This document shows positions 33,522 to 42,191 of a stretch of DNA of 64,000 nt, one piece after another. The first letter of the stretch is position 1. Every line of letters starts with the position of its first letter. Source of the DNA: Streptomyces sp. P9-A4 (GTDB lineage Bacteria > Actinomycetota > Actinomycetes > Streptomycetales > Streptomycetaceae). Below the pieces are notes generated by a model that was not told the DNA's origin, made no database searches, and was given only the letters and a program-made list of their open reading frames with translations. Made by a program: the position numbers and the translations under genes. The stretch is from contig NZ_JAZIFY010000001.1 in NCBI RefSeq assembly GCF_036634195.1, positions 2,800,501-2,864,500 on the forward strand, in the 5' to 3' direction.

Positions 33522-33533
33522 GGCGTACGCACG

Positions 33534-33576
33534 GAGAAGGAGGGGCGCACCCCGGTCGGGTGCGCCCCTCCTTCTC
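33534..33576 (+). terminator. Strong terminator after the UDP-glucose dehydrogenase gene
   Basis: Perfect 19-base arms (33534-33552 / 33558-33576) with a five-base loop, twelve bases after the stop codon. Confidence 0.85.
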
Positions 33577-33670
33577 GTCCTGCTTCCCTCGTCCCGCGGT
33601 CAGGCCGCCGCCGGCCTGATGCGGTTCGTGCGGGAGAGGAACTCCGTCTCGCGCAGCGCCCTGTGTGATG

Positions 33671-33706
33671 CGGTACCGCCCCGCCGAGTGCGGCGGGGCG
33701 GTACCG
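33671..33706. terminator. Second large hairpin between UDP-glucose dehydrogenase and dipeptidase
   Basis: Perfect 15-base arms (33671-33685 / 33692-33706) with a six-base loop, lying 84 bases downstream of the dipeptidase stop on its strand. It probably ends the purK-purE-dipeptidase transcript. Confidence 0.7.
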
Positions 33707-33789
33707 TCCACCGTGCCACCGGCCCCCTGCGGGGAGCGCGGCGGACTTGGGCCGTCCGGGTGAAGGCCCGGCAGGCCCCGTAGGGGTCG

Positions 33790-35001
33790 TCAGGCCTGCG
33801 GGACGGCCGGGGAGTCCAGGGCGTCGAGCGTCGCGTTCGACGGGGCCGTACGGCTCGTCAGATCGCGCGAGACGGCCTCCGCGTCACGGAGCAAACGGAC
33901 CGCGTTGGACCAGGTCAGCTTGGCGAGGTCCGGCTGCGACCAGCCTCGGTGCAGCAGCTCGGCGACCAGGTTCGGGTAGCCGGCGACGTCGTCGAGCCCG
34001 GCCGGGGTGAAGGCCGTCCCGTCGTAGTCGCCGCCGATGCCGATGTGGTCGATGCCGGCGGCCTCGCGCATGTGGTCGAGGTGGTCGGCGACCGTCGCGG
34101 CGGTGGCGATCGGGCGGGGGTTCGCCTCCTCGAAGGCACGGTGCAGCTTCATCGCCTCGGCGGTGGTGTCGAGGTGGTCGAAGCCGTGCGCCCTGAGGTT
34201 GTCGTCCGCCCGCGCGGTCCAGTCGACGGCGGCGGGCAGGATGAACTTGGGCACGAAGGTGGCCATCGCGACGCCGCCGTTGGCGGGCAGCCGCTCCAGG
34301 ACGTCGTCCGGGATGTTCCTCGGGTGGTCGCAGACCGCCAGGGCGGAGGAGTGCGAGAAGATCACCGGCGCCGCCGTGGCGTCGAGCGCGGCCCGCATGG
34401 TGGTGGCGGCGACGTGCGAGAGGTCGACGAGCATGCCGGAGCGGTTCATCTCGCGGACGACCGCGCGGCCGAAGGCGGAGAGCCCGCCGACGCCGGGCTC
34501 GTCGGTCGCCGAGTCCGCCCAGTCGTTGTTGTCGTTGTGCGTGAGCGTCATGTAGCGCACGCCGAGGGTGTGCAGCGCGCGCAGGGTGGCGAGGGAGTTG
34601 TTGATCGAGTGGCCGCCCTCGGCGCCCTTCAGGGAGGCGATACGGCCCTCCTCGCGGGCCGCCTCCATGTCGTCGGCGGTCAGCGCGGGGGCCAGGTCGG
34701 CCGCGTACCGCTCCAGGAGCTGGTCGACGATGTCGATCTGCTCCAGGGTGGCGCTGACCGCGTCGTCGCCGGTCAGCCGGCAGGGCACGTACACCGACCA
34801 GAACTGGGCGCCGACGCCACCGGCCCGCAGCCGGGCGAGGTCGGTGTGGAGCACACCGGTCTGGTCCGCGCCCACGTCCAGCTTGTCGAGGTCGTAGCGC
34901 ACGTGCTCGCGCAGCGCCCACGGCAGGTCGTTGTGACCGTCGACGACGGGGTGGCCCGCGAGCAGGGCGCGGGCCTCCTCCAGCCGCTCCGCGGCGCTCA
35001 C
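33790..35001 (-). CDS. Membrane-dipeptidase-like metallopeptidase (M19)
   Basis: 403 residues, closely resembling S. coelicolor Sco3058, a characterised homologue of human renal dipeptidase that hydrolyses L-aa-D-aa dipeptides. The binuclear zinc site is visible: the [11 protein letters not shown] motif near residue 19 ([10 protein letters not shown]), a Glu in [26 protein letters not shown] and [15 protein letters not shown], and the Asp in [13 protein letters not shown]. There is no signal peptide, so it is cytoplasmic. It starts with a GTG overlapping the purE stop (GTGA), making it the last gene of purK-purE-dipeptidase. The link to purine synthesis is probably operonic rather than metabolic. 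Confidence 0.93.
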   Translation of the reverse strand: MSAAERLEEARALLAGHPVVDGHNDLPWALREHVRYDLDKLDVGADQTGVLHTDLARLRAGGVGAQFWSVYVPCRLTGDDAVSATLEQIDIVDQLLERYAADLAPALTADDMEAAREEGRIASLKGAEGGHSINNSLATLRALHTLGVRYMTLTHNDNNDWADSATDEPGVGGLSAFGRAVVREMNRSGMLVDLSHVAATTMRAALDATAAPVIFSHSSALAVCDHPRNIPDDVLERLPANGGVAMATFVPKFILPAAVDWTARADDNLRAHGFDHLDTTAEAMKLHRAFEEANPRPIATAATVADHLDHMREAAGIDHIGIGGDYDGTAFTPAGLDDVAGYPNLVAELLHRGWSQPDLAKLTWSNAVRLLRDAEAVSRDLTSRTAPSNATLDALDSPAVPQA

Positions 35002-35558
35002 TTGGCGAATCCGAAGGACTCGGCGCCCTCGACCCTGGCCCGCAGCCGCTTGCCCTTCTCGGTCGCCTGGTCGTTCAGCTCCTGCTGGAACTCACGCATC
35101 CGGGCGAGCAGTTCGGGGTCGTGCGCGGCGAGGATCCGGGCGGCGAGCAGGCCGGCGTTGCGGGCGCCGCCGACGGAGACCGTGGCGACGGGGACGCCGG
35201 CCGGCATCTGCACGATGGAGAGCAGCGAGTCCATGCCGTCGAGGTACTTCAGCGGCACCGGCACCCCGATGACGGGCAGCGGGGTGACGGAGGCGAGCAT
35301 GCCCGGCAGGTGGGCGGCGCCGCCCGCGCCCGCGATGATCGCCTTGAGGCCGCGGCCCGCCGCCTCCTCGCCGTACGCGATCATCTCGCGCGGCATCCGG
35401 TGGGCGGAGACGACATCGACCTCGTACGGGATACCGAACTCGTCCAGGGCCTGCGCGGCGGCCTCCATGACGGGCCAGTCGGAGTCGGATCCCATGACGA
35501 TGCCGATCACGGGGGCGGTGTCGGTGGCGGGGCTCGTGGCGGGGCTCGTGCTGCTCAC
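34998..35558 (-). CDS. purE: N5-carboxyaminoimidazole ribonucleotide mutase
   Basis: 186 residues from the GTG at 35558, which overlaps the purK stop. PurE motifs: [91 protein letters not shown]. It converts N5-CAIR to CAIR in purine synthesis after PurK. The first 15 residues form a Thr/Ala/Pro-rich extension, common in streptomycetes. Coupled by four-base overlaps to purK upstream and to the dipeptidase downstream. Confidence 0.95.
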   Translation of the reverse strand: MSSTSPATSPATDTAPVIGIVMGSDSDWPVMEAAAQALDEFGIPYEVDVVSAHRMPREMIAYGEEAAGRGLKAIIAGAGGAAHLPGMLASVTPLPVIGVPVPLKYLDGMDSLLSIVQMPAGVPVATVSVGGARNAGLLAARILAAHDPELLARMREFQQELNDQATEKGKRLRARVEGAESFGFAK

Positions 35559-36694
35559 TCGGTGATCGTTCCTCGCAGATAGCCGGCGGCGTGGCGCGCG
35601 CGCTCCAGCACGTCGTCCAGATCGTCGCCGTAGGTGTTGACGTGCCCCACCTTGCGGCCGGGCTTCACGTCCTTGCCATACATGTGGATCTTGAGCTGCG
35701 GGTCCCTGGCCATGCAGTGCAGATACGCGGAGTACATGTCCGGGTAGTCGCCGCCCAGGACATTGCACATCACGGTCCACGTCGCGCGCGGGCGCGGATC
35801 GCCGAGGGGCAGGTCGAGAACCGCACGGACGTGGTTGGCGAACTGCGAGGTGACCGCCCCGTCCTGGGTCCAGTGGCCGGAGTTGTGCGGGCGCATCGCC
35901 AGTTCGTTGACGAGGATGCGGCCGTCCGTGGTCTGGAACAGCTCGACGGCCAGATGGCCGACGACGCCCAGCTCCTTGGCGATCCGCAGCGCCAGCTCCT
36001 GCGCCTGCCCGGCCAGCGCGTCGTCGAGGTCCGGCGCGGGCGCGATCACCGTGTCGCAGACGCCGTCGACCTGACGGGACTCCACGACCGGGTACGCCAC
36101 GGCCTGGCCGTGCGGGGAGCGGACGATGTTCGCCGCGAGCTCGCGGACGAAGTCGACCTTCTCCTCGGCGAGGACCTGGACGCCCGCGAGGAAGGGGTCC
36201 CTGGCGTCCTCGGGCGTACGGACGAACCAGACGCCCTTGCCGTCGTAGCCGCCGCGCACGGTCTTGAGGATGATCGGGAAGCCCCCGACCTCGGCGGCGA
36301 AGGCCGCCGCGTCCTCGGGGTCCGCCACGATGCGGTGCCGGGGGCTGGGTGCGCCGATCTCGTCGAGCTTCGCGCGCATCACCCCCTTGTCCTGGGCGTG
36401 CACCAGCGCGTCGGGACCCGGGCGGACGGGGACGCCGTCCGCTTCGAGGGCCCGCAGGTGCTCGGTGGGGACGTGCTCGTGATCGAAGGTGATCACGTCA
36501 CATCCGCGCGCAAAGTCACGCAGCGTAGCCAGGTCGCGGTAGTCGCCGATGACGACCTCGCTCACCACCTGGGCCGCGGAGTCCTGCGGGGTGTCGCTGA
36601 GGAGCTTGAACTTGATACCGAGGGGGATGCCCGCCTCGTGGGTCATACGCGCGAGCTGACCGCCGCCGACCATGCCTACTACGGGGAACGTCAC
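35555..36694 (-). CDS. purK: 5-(carboxyamino)imidazole ribonucleotide synthase
   Basis: 379 residues, ATP-grasp enzyme making N5-CAIR from AIR, bicarbonate and ATP. Start at the GTG at 36694 ([20 protein letters not shown]), the position of the conserved N-terminal glycine loop; an ATG 44 codons earlier encodes unlikely sequence. Motifs: [40 protein letters not shown] (ATP-binding loop), [37 protein letters not shown] directly abuts the start, so initiation may be weak or leaderless. First gene of the purK-purE-dipeptidase operon, divergent from the GtrA-like gene. Confidence 0.95.
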   Translation of the reverse strand: MTFPVVGMVGGGQLARMTHEAGIPLGIKFKLLSDTPQDSAAQVVSEVVIGDYRDLATLRDFARGCDVITFDHEHVPTEHLRALEADGVPVRPGPDALVHAQDKGVMRAKLDEIGAPSPRHRIVADPEDAAAFAAEVGGFPIILKTVRGGYDGKGVWFVRTPEDARDPFLAGVQVLAEEKVDFVRELAANIVRSPHGQAVAYPVVESRQVDGVCDTVIAPAPDLDDALAGQAQELALRIAKELGVVGHLAVELFQTTDGRILVNELAMRPHNSGHWTQDGAVTSQFANHVRAVLDLPLGDPRPRATWTVMCNVLGGDYPDMYSAYLHCMARDPQLKIHMYGKDVKPGRKVGHVNTYGDDLDDVLERARHAAGYLRGTITE

Positions 36695-36881
36695 CCTCTT
36701 AGGGTATCCGCACCATCGGGGAACACTCGTCCGGCTGTGTCTTGGCACAAGAGGGGCCCAGGTGGGGAAGGGTTCCTCCGTGGATTCCCAGGTACCCGGG
36801 CGGGTGACGGAGGGGCTGGTTAGCATGGTTGGGTTGACGTCACCCGGACGTCATCCGGACGGACGGGACAGAGCCATCACC

Positions 36882-37397
36882 ATGAGTGAACCCGGTGCGC
36901 TTCGCACGCGACTCGACCGGCTCGCCCGGGAGGTCGCCAAGTTCGGTCTGGTCGGCGGCCTCGGCGTCCTCGTCAACCTCGGCGTCTTCAACCTGGTGCG
37001 CCACTACACCGACATCCCGATGGTCCGAGCCAGCCTGATCGCCACCGTGGTCGCGATCGTCTTCAACTACATCGGGTTCCGCTACTTCACGTACCGCGAC
37101 CGGGAGAAGTCGGGGCGGACCAAGGAACTGTCGCTGTTCCTGCTGTTCAGCGTGGTCGGCATGGTCATCGAGAACGGCGTGCTCTACGCGGCGACGTACG
37201 GCTTCGGCTGGGACGGCCCGCTGGCGAGCAACTTCTTCAAGTTCTTCGGCATCGGGATCGGGACCCTCTTCCGCTTCTGGTCCTACCGCACATGGGTGTT
37301 CCGCGCGCTGCCGGCGAAGGAGGCGGTGCAGACCGCCGAATCCTTCCTGGAGCAGGCGCCGCGGCAGGCGAGCCGACGGCTGCCGAACCGGGTCTGA
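36882..37397 (+). CDS. GtrA-like membrane protein
   Basis: 171 residues from the ATG at 36882. Four hydrophobic segments (about residues 22-45, 49-66, 85-103 and 112-130 by inspection): KFGLVGGLGVLVNLGVFNLV, IATVVAIVFNYIGFRYFTY, LFLLFSVVGMVIENGVLYA, GIGIGTLFRFWSYRTWVFRA. The FNYIGFRYFTYR and FRFWSYRTWVF pairs are the GtrA signature. Members flip or help transfer polyprenyl-phosphate sugars (for example decaprenylphosphoryl-arabinose in mycobacteria). In M. tuberculosis a GtrA-like gene also neighbours purK. It fits the envelope-glycan theme. Confidence 0.9.
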   Translation: MSEPGALRTRLDRLAREVAKFGLVGGLGVLVNLGVFNLVRHYTDIPMVRASLIATVVAIVFNYIGFRYFTYRDREKSGRTKELSLFLLFSVVGMVIENGVLYAATYGFGWDGPLASNFFKFFGIGIGTLFRFWSYRTWVFRALPAKEAVQTAESFLEQAPRQASRRLPNRV

Positions 37398-37453
37398 GGC
37401 GGCTTGTCTGAGACGGCTCGGGGCGGTCCGGCGCCTCCGGCGGTCCGAGGCTT

Positions 37454-37499
37454 CGGGGCGGGTCCGACAGCTCGGGGCGGGTCCGACGGCTCGGGGCGG
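37454..37499. repeat. Short direct repeats after the GtrA-like gene
   Basis: Two full and one partial copy of a 20-base unit (CTCGGGGCGGGTCCGACAG) in the spacer before the next gene. Probably simple GC-rich slippage; no gene is seen in 37398-37583. Confidence 0.6.
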
Positions 37500-37583
37500 C
37501 GGGTCCCCTACGGGACGGATTCCCGGGTCGGGTGGGGGCCGTCCCCGATAGGCCGGGGGGCGGGGGCCTGTGAGGCTTCTCGT

Positions 37584-38129
37584 ATGACCTCCCGACGCTT
37601 GGGCGTGAAGAGTCCCGCCCTCATCGCTCCGCTCCTGGTGGGGCTGTACGGACTGCTGCGACTCGTCGACGGGCTGGACGGGGAGCACGGTCCCGGGCTC
37701 GCCTGGAACCTCGGCCACGCCCTGTTCCTCGTCGGCTTCGTGCTCTTCGGCGTGGTGACGGTCGGACTGCGCCGGCTCGTCCCCGTCACCACCGGGCGCG
37801 GACGCCTCCTCGCGAACACGGCCACGGCGGCCGGCCTCTTCGGCGCCGCCTGCTTCCTCTGGGTGATACTCGGCGATCTGTTCGCGGACCTGGACGGTGC
37901 GGCGCCCCTGCCCGAACCGCTGGAGTCGGTCGGCCCGCTCGCGTTCCAGCTGGGCCTGCTCACCCTGCTGGTCATGCTGGTGGCCGCCGAGCCGCGGCTG
38001 CTGCCCGCCTGGAGTCCCCTGCTGGTCCTCCTGGGCTTCGTGCTCTTCGCCGCCGATCTCGACCTGCTGCCGATCGGCGCGCTGCTGCTGATGGCCGGCC
38101 TGGCGCCGGTGGCCCGCGCGCGAATATAG
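37584..38129 (+). CDS. Small multi-pass membrane protein of unknown function
   Basis: 181 residues from the ATG at 37584 (MTSRRLGVKSPALIAPLLVG). About five hydrophobic segments: LIAPLLVGLYGLLRLVDGLD, GHALFLVGFVLFGVVTVGLR, TAAGLFGAACFLWVILGDLF, LAFQLGLLTLLVMLVAAEPR, LLVLLGFVLFAADLDLLPIG. No enzymatic motif is visible. It lies between the GtrA-like gene and the convergent sensor kinase, with only 34 bases to the kinase stop. I do not recognise the family. Confidence 0.75.
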   Translation: MTSRRLGVKSPALIAPLLVGLYGLLRLVDGLDGEHGPGLAWNLGHALFLVGFVLFGVVTVGLRRLVPVTTGRGRLLANTATAAGLFGAACFLWVILGDLFADLDGAAPLPEPLESVGPLAFQLGLLTLLVMLVAAEPRLLPAWSPLLVLLGFVLFAADLDLLPIGALLLMAGLAPVARARI

Positions 38130-38163
38130 AGGCTTCGCCCGCCGCCGCCTCAGGTCCGGGCGT

Positions 38164-39435
38164 TCACCGTACGGGGCGCTCCCGGGGCGTCCCCGAGACG
38201 CTGCGGACCTCCCGGCCCAGGAACAGCGCGAAGACCGGCGGATGCTGCTGGAGCAGCTCCAGACGGCCGCCGTCCGCCTCCGCGAGGTCCCGGGCGACGG
38301 CCAGCCCGATGCCCGTGGAGCTGCGGCCGCTGACGGCCCGCTCGAAGATCCGCGCACCGAGGTCGGCGGGGACGCCCGGCCCCTCGTCGGTGACCTCGAT
38401 CACCGACTGGTTGCCGGTGACCCGGGTGCGCAGGGCGACCGTGCCGCCGCCGTGCATGAGCGAGTTCTCGATGAGGGCGGCGAGGACCTGGGCGACCGCG
38501 CCCGGGGTGCCGACCGCGCGCATCCCCTGCTTGCCCGAGTGGACGATGGCCCGTCCGGCGCTGCGGTAGGCCGGCCGCCACTCCTCGATCTGCTGCTTGA
38601 TGACCTCGTCGAGGTCGAAGGCGACGGCGGAGCCCGTACGGGGGTCCCTGGAGTTGGTCAGCAGCCGCTCGACGACGTCGGTGAGCCGCTCGACCTGGGT
38701 GAGCGCGATCGTCGCCTCCTCCTTGACCGTGTCCAGGTCGTCGGCGAGGGCGACCTCCTCCAGGCGCATGGAGAGCGCGGTGAGGGGCGTGCGGAGCTGG
38801 TGCGAGGCGTCGGCGGCGAGCCGGCGCTCGGCGGTGAGCATCCGGGCGATGCGCTCGGCGGAGGCGTCGAGGACGTCCGCGACCCGGTCGAGCTCGGGGA
38901 CCCCGTACCGCTTGTGCCGGGGGCGCGGGTCGCCGGAGCCGAGGCGTTCGGCGGTCTCGGCGAGGTCGGTGAGCGGGGAGGTCAGCCGGTTGGCCTGGCG
39001 TACGGCGAGGAGGACGGCGGCGACGACGGCGAGCAGTGCGACCGCGCCGATGATCATGAGTGTGCGGCCGACCTCGGCGGTGACGGCGGAGCGGGACTCC
39101 TCGACGACGACGGTCTCGCCGCGCTCGCCCTCGGCGAGGCCGCGGATGACGTCGCCGTCCGGGCGGGTGCCGATCTCGATGGTGTCGCGGCCGGGGATGC
39201 GGATCTGGGCGTACCGCTTGGCGCCGCTCTGCTCGGCGAGGATGTCCGGGTTGACCGGCTCGCCGCCGATGAGCCGGCTGTCGACGATGGAGACGATCCG
39301 CAGCGCCTCCAGATCCACGCTCTCCTGGGCGCTGCCGGCGATGGTCCGGGTCTCGACGATGACCAGGGAGACGCCGAAGACGGCGACGACGACGAGCACC
39401 ACGGCGAGCGTGGAGTTGATGAGACGGCGGCGCAC
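38164..39435 (-). CDS. Sensor histidine kinase
   Basis: 423 residues, GTG start at 39435 with GGAG upstream. Two membrane helices (residues about 6-28 and 125-148) flank an extracytoplasmic sensor region of roughly 95 residues. Then follow a HAMP-like linker (RQANRLTSPLTDLAETAERL), the H-box LAADASHQLRTPLTALSM (phospho-accepting His), and the N-box VLAALIENSLMHGG. The G-boxes are VTDEGPGVPADLGARIFER and GIGLAVARDLAEADGG. It pairs with the OmpR-type regulator directly upstream. Remarkably it is in the same frame as that regulator, separated by its TGA and 14 sense codons, within an 18-base tandem duplication. Confidence 0.92.
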   Translation of the reverse strand: MRRRLINSTLAVVLVVVAVFGVSLVIVETRTIAGSAQESVDLEALRIVSIVDSRLIGGEPVNPDILAEQSGAKRYAQIRIPGRDTIEIGTRPDGDVIRGLAEGERGETVVVEESRSAVTAEVGRTLMIIGAVALLAVVAAVLLAVRQANRLTSPLTDLAETAERLGSGDPRPRHKRYGVPELDRVADVLDASAERIARMLTAERRLAADASHQLRTPLTALSMRLEEVALADDLDTVKEEATIALTQVERLTDVVERLLTNSRDPRTGSAVAFDLDEVIKQQIEEWRPAYRSAGRAIVHSGKQGMRAVGTPGAVAQVLAALIENSLMHGGGTVALRTRVTGNQSVIEVTDEGPGVPADLGARIFERAVSGRSSTGIGLAVARDLAEADGGRLELLQQHPPVFALFLGREVRSVSGTPRERPVR

Positions 39436-39459
39436 GGTGCTCTCCGGGGGCGGGGGGTG

Positions 39460-39495
39460 TCGGCTCTTCTCGAAGCGTCAGCTCTTCTCGAAGCG
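39460..39495 (-). repeat. 18-base tandem duplication spanning the response-regulator stop codon
   Basis: Two adjacent 18-base copies (39478-39495 and 39460-39477) differ at one base. The first reads RFEKS-stop and ends the response regulator; in the second the TGA is CGA, so it reads RFEKSR and continues in frame into the histidine kinase. Confidence 0.85.
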
Positions 39496-40155
39496 GAAGC
39501 CGACGCCTCGGACGGTGGCGATGTAGCGGGGGTTCGCCGCGTCGTCGCCGAGCTTCTTGCGCAGCCAGGAGATGTGCATGTCGAGGGTCTTGGTGGAGGA
39601 CCACCAGGTGGTGTCCCAGACCTCGCGCATCAGCTGGTCGCGGGTGACGACCCGGCCGGCGTCCCGGACCAGGACCCGGAGCAGGTCGAACTCCTTGGCC
39701 GTCAGCTGGAGCTCCTCGTCGCCCATCCAGGCGCGGTGCGACTCGACGTCGATCCGCACCCCGTGGGTCGTGGGAGCGGCGGCGGGCTCGGTGGCGCCGC
39801 GCCGGAGGAGGGCCCGGACGCGGGCGAGGAGTTCGGCGAGCCGGAAGGGCTTGGTGACGTAGTCGTCGGCGCCCGCGTCGAGCCCGACGACGGTGTCGAC
39901 CTCGTCGGCGCGCGCGGTGAGCACCAGGATCGGGACCGTGTGTCCCTCGGCGCGCAGCCGTCGGGCGACTTCGAGTCCGTCCATGCCGGGGAGTCCCAGG
40001 TCGAGCACGACCAGGTCCACTCCGCCCTGGAGTCCGGCGTCGAGGGCGGTGGGGCCGTCCTCGCGGACCTCGACCTCGTACCCCTCTCTCCGCAGGGCGC
40101 GGGCCAGCGGTTCCGAGATGGAGGCGTCGTCCTCGGCGAGCAGTACACGGGTCAT
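39478..40155 (-). CDS. OmpR/PhoB-family response regulator
   Basis: 225 residues from the ATG at 40155. Receiver domain: RVLLAEDDASISEPLARALR with the acidic pair, phospho-acceptor Asp52 in VVLDLGLPGMDGLEVARRLR, LVLTARADEVDTVVGLDAGA and DDYVTKPFRLAELLARVRAL (conserved Thr and Lys). Winged-helix output domain from about residue 130: LTAKEFDLLRVLVRDAGRVV, WWSSTKTLDMHISWLRKKLG, YIATVRGVGFRFEKS. It controls unknown targets; the POT peptide transporter gene is divergently placed and is an obvious candidate. The 3' end is duplicated (see the repeat). Confidence 0.94.
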   Translation of the reverse strand: MTRVLLAEDDASISEPLARALRREGYEVEVREDGPTALDAGLQGGVDLVVLDLGLPGMDGLEVARRLRAEGHTVPILVLTARADEVDTVVGLDAGADDYVTKPFRLAELLARVRALLRRGATEPAAAPTTHGVRIDVESHRAWMGDEELQLTAKEFDLLRVLVRDAGRVVTRDQLMREVWDTTWWSSTKTLDMHISWLRKKLGDDAANPRYIATVRGVGFRFEKS

Positions 40156-40582
40156 GGAGTGATGGTAGTCCGCGCGGGTGCCGGGCCGGGGCTGGATACG
40201 CCCGCCCCGGAGGTCCCCTGGAGATCTTGTGGGCATCTTGCGTGTGACCTTCGAATGACCTTGTGCGGTTGCGCTATCGCCTGTGATCCATCTCTCAAGT
40301 CCTTCCATATCCGGCAGTGTCATGTCGTATGGTGTCTCGACGTCTGTAGCGGTAATCGGGGACCTTTGGCCAGCTTCGCGCGCCGAGGTCCTCTTCTGCG
40401 TGAGGTCGGCCCCGCCGATCTTGGAGACGGTGAATGACCTGTGGGCCGGGTTCCGGGACGCGTAGACGCGTCTCCCGGGGCGTGGATCCCGGTGGAGTCC
40501 TGTGCGGCTCCGCCGGTGCCGGCCTCCCCCACCGGGCGCATCACGCTCACAAGGCGTGCGTCCCGACAGAGCAAGGATCGAC
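40156..40582. other. Intergenic region between the response regulator and the peptide transporter
   Basis: A 427-base divergent spacer with no convincing gene; short frames here show no third-position GC bias. It contains the inverted repeat GACGCGT-AG-ACGCGTC at 40457-40472, about 110 bases before the transporter start and nested in CCGGGA...TCCCGG. AT-richer sequence at about 40255-40330 probably holds promoters for one or both genes. Confidence 0.5.
40457..40472. promoter_or_regulatory. Perfect inverted repeat upstream of the peptide transporter
   Basis: Seven-base arms GACGCGT/ACGCGTC around a two-base centre. It could be a regulator site or an mRNA 5' hairpin. Confidence 0.4.
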
Positions 40583-42103
40583 ATGGCGTCCAGCCTGACG
40601 ACGGCTTCGAGCGGAACCTCTGGTTCCGAGAAGACGTTCTTCGGCCACCCCCGTGGTCTGGCCACTCTCTTCATGACCGAGATGTGGGAGCGTTTCTCCT
40701 ACTACGGCATGAGGGCTCTTCTGGTCCTCTACCTGGTCTCCGGCGGCGCGGACGCCGCGACCGGCACCCAGGGCGGCGGCCTTGCGATGACCGCGGCCAC
40801 GGCCACGGCCATCTACTCGGTCTACGTGTCGATGGTCTACCTGATGGCCATGCCCGGTGGCTGGTTCGGCGACCGCGTCTGGGGTGCCCGCAAGACGGTC
40901 GCCATCGCCGGTTTCGTCATCATGGCCGGTCACGCCTCGCTGGCCCTCCCCGGTCAGGCGATGTTCTTCGTCGGCCTGGCGCTGGTCGCCGCGGGCTCGG
41001 GTCTGCTCAAGGCCAACATCTCCACGATGGTCGGCCACCTCTACAACGGCCCGGACGACCCGCGCCGTGACGGTGGCTTCACGCTCTTCTACATCGGCAT
41101 CAACCTGGGTGCCTTCGTGGCGCCGTTCGTGGTCGGCACCGTCGGCGAGAAGGTCAACTGGCACCTGGGCTTCGCCCTCGCCGCGGTCGGCATGGGTCTG
41201 GGTCTGGTCCAGTTCCTCTTCGGCACGAAGCACCTCAGCCCGAGGAGCAACGTCGTCCCGAACCCGCTCTCCACGGAGGAGCGGAAGAGCGTCCTGGTCA
41301 AGGTCGCGCTCGTCGTCGTGCTGGCCGCGGCGTTCTACGGCGTCGTCGTCGCGCTCGGCGTGTACACCCTGAACTGGGCGCTCGTCCCGATCACCCTCGC
41401 CGGCCTGATCATCCCGGTCGCCGTCCTGGTCCGCATCAAGCGCGACAAGGACCTCGACAAGACCGAGCAGTCGAAGATGACCGGCTACATCTGGTTCTTC
41501 GTCGCCGCCGCCGTCTTCTGGATGATCTACGACCAGGGTGGCTCCACGCTGTCCCTGTTCGCCGACGGCAAGACCTCCGACACCGTCTTCGGCTTCGGCT
41601 TCCCGGCCACCTGGTACCAGTCGCTCAACCCGCTCTTCGTGATGGCGCTGGCCCCGGTCTTCGCGTGGCTGTGGCTGTGGCTGGCCCGTAAGAACCAGGA
41701 GCCGAACACCATCGTGAAGTTCACGATGGGTCTGGTCCTGGTGGGCGCGTCCTTCTTCGTCTTCATCGTCCCGATGAACATGGCGGGCGACGGCACCAAG
41801 GTCTCCCCGATGTGGCTCGTCTCGATCTACATGATCCAGACCATCGGTGAGCTGTGCCTCTCCCCCGTCGGCCTCTCCGTCACCACGAAGATGGCGCCGC
41901 AGAAGTACGCCTCCCAGATGATGGGCGTCTGGTTCCTCGCCGTCACCGCCGGTGACTGCACCACGGGTCTGCTCTCGCTCGCGGGCGTCGACCTGAACGG
42001 GACGGGGATCATCGCGATGGAAGCCTCATTGGCCGTCCTGGCGGGCTTCGCGATCTACATGTACCGCAAGAAGGTCCAGGGGCTCATGGGCAGCGTCCAC
42101 TGA
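40583..42103 (+). CDS. POT/PTR-family proton-coupled peptide transporter
   Basis: 506 residues from the ATG at 40583. The POT hallmark EMWERFSYYGMRALLVLYLV (ExxERFxYYG) lies in the first helix, near residue 32. YSVYVSMVYLMAMPGGWFGD, GSGLLKANISTMVGHLYNG, and RRDGGFTLFYIGINLGAF (the second PTR signature) follow, and there are about 14 hydrophobic segments by eye. It imports di- and tripeptides with protons. Peptide uptake influences aerial growth in streptomycetes. It is divergent from the two-component system and is followed by a terminator. Confidence 0.95.
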   Translation: MASSLTTASSGTSGSEKTFFGHPRGLATLFMTEMWERFSYYGMRALLVLYLVSGGADAATGTQGGGLAMTAATATAIYSVYVSMVYLMAMPGGWFGDRVWGARKTVAIAGFVIMAGHASLALPGQAMFFVGLALVAAGSGLLKANISTMVGHLYNGPDDPRRDGGFTLFYIGINLGAFVAPFVVGTVGEKVNWHLGFALAAVGMGLGLVQFLFGTKHLSPRSNVVPNPLSTEERKSVLVKVALVVVLAAAFYGVVVALGVYTLNWALVPITLAGLIIPVAVLVRIKRDKDLDKTEQSKMTGYIWFFVAAAVFWMIYDQGGSTLSLFADGKTSDTVFGFGFPATWYQSLNPLFVMALAPVFAWLWLWLARKNQEPNTIVKFTMGLVLVGASFFVFIVPMNMAGDGTKVSPMWLVSIYMIQTIGELCLSPVGLSVTTKMAPQKYASQMMGVWFLAVTAGDCTTGLLSLAGVDLNGTGIIAMEASLAVLAGFAIYMYRKKVQGLMGSVH

Positions 42104-42127
42104 CGCACCCGTACCCCGTACGGCCGT

Positions 42128-42162
42128 GAGGGCCGCCGCACCGATCCGGTGCGGCGGCCCTC
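42128..42162. terminator. Bidirectional terminator between the peptide transporter and the surface cassette
   Basis: Perfect 16-base arms (42128-42143 / 42147-42162) with a three-base loop between convergent genes. Confidence 0.85.
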
Positions 42163-42191
42163 CGCCGTCTTCCGGCGACGTTCCGCCGTCG

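Noticed and set aside
33600..33719. Minus-strand 39-codon ORF ending RETEFLSRTNRIRPAAA
   Set aside because: The C-terminal end looks protein-like, but the first half is formed by the large perfect hairpin at 33671-33706 and there is no ribosome-binding site; conservation data would be needed to keep it.
40255..40437. Cys-containing short frame upstream of the peptide transporter
   Set aside because: The cysteines are scattered, codon use is not streptomycete-like and no conserved leader structure follows; probably chance.
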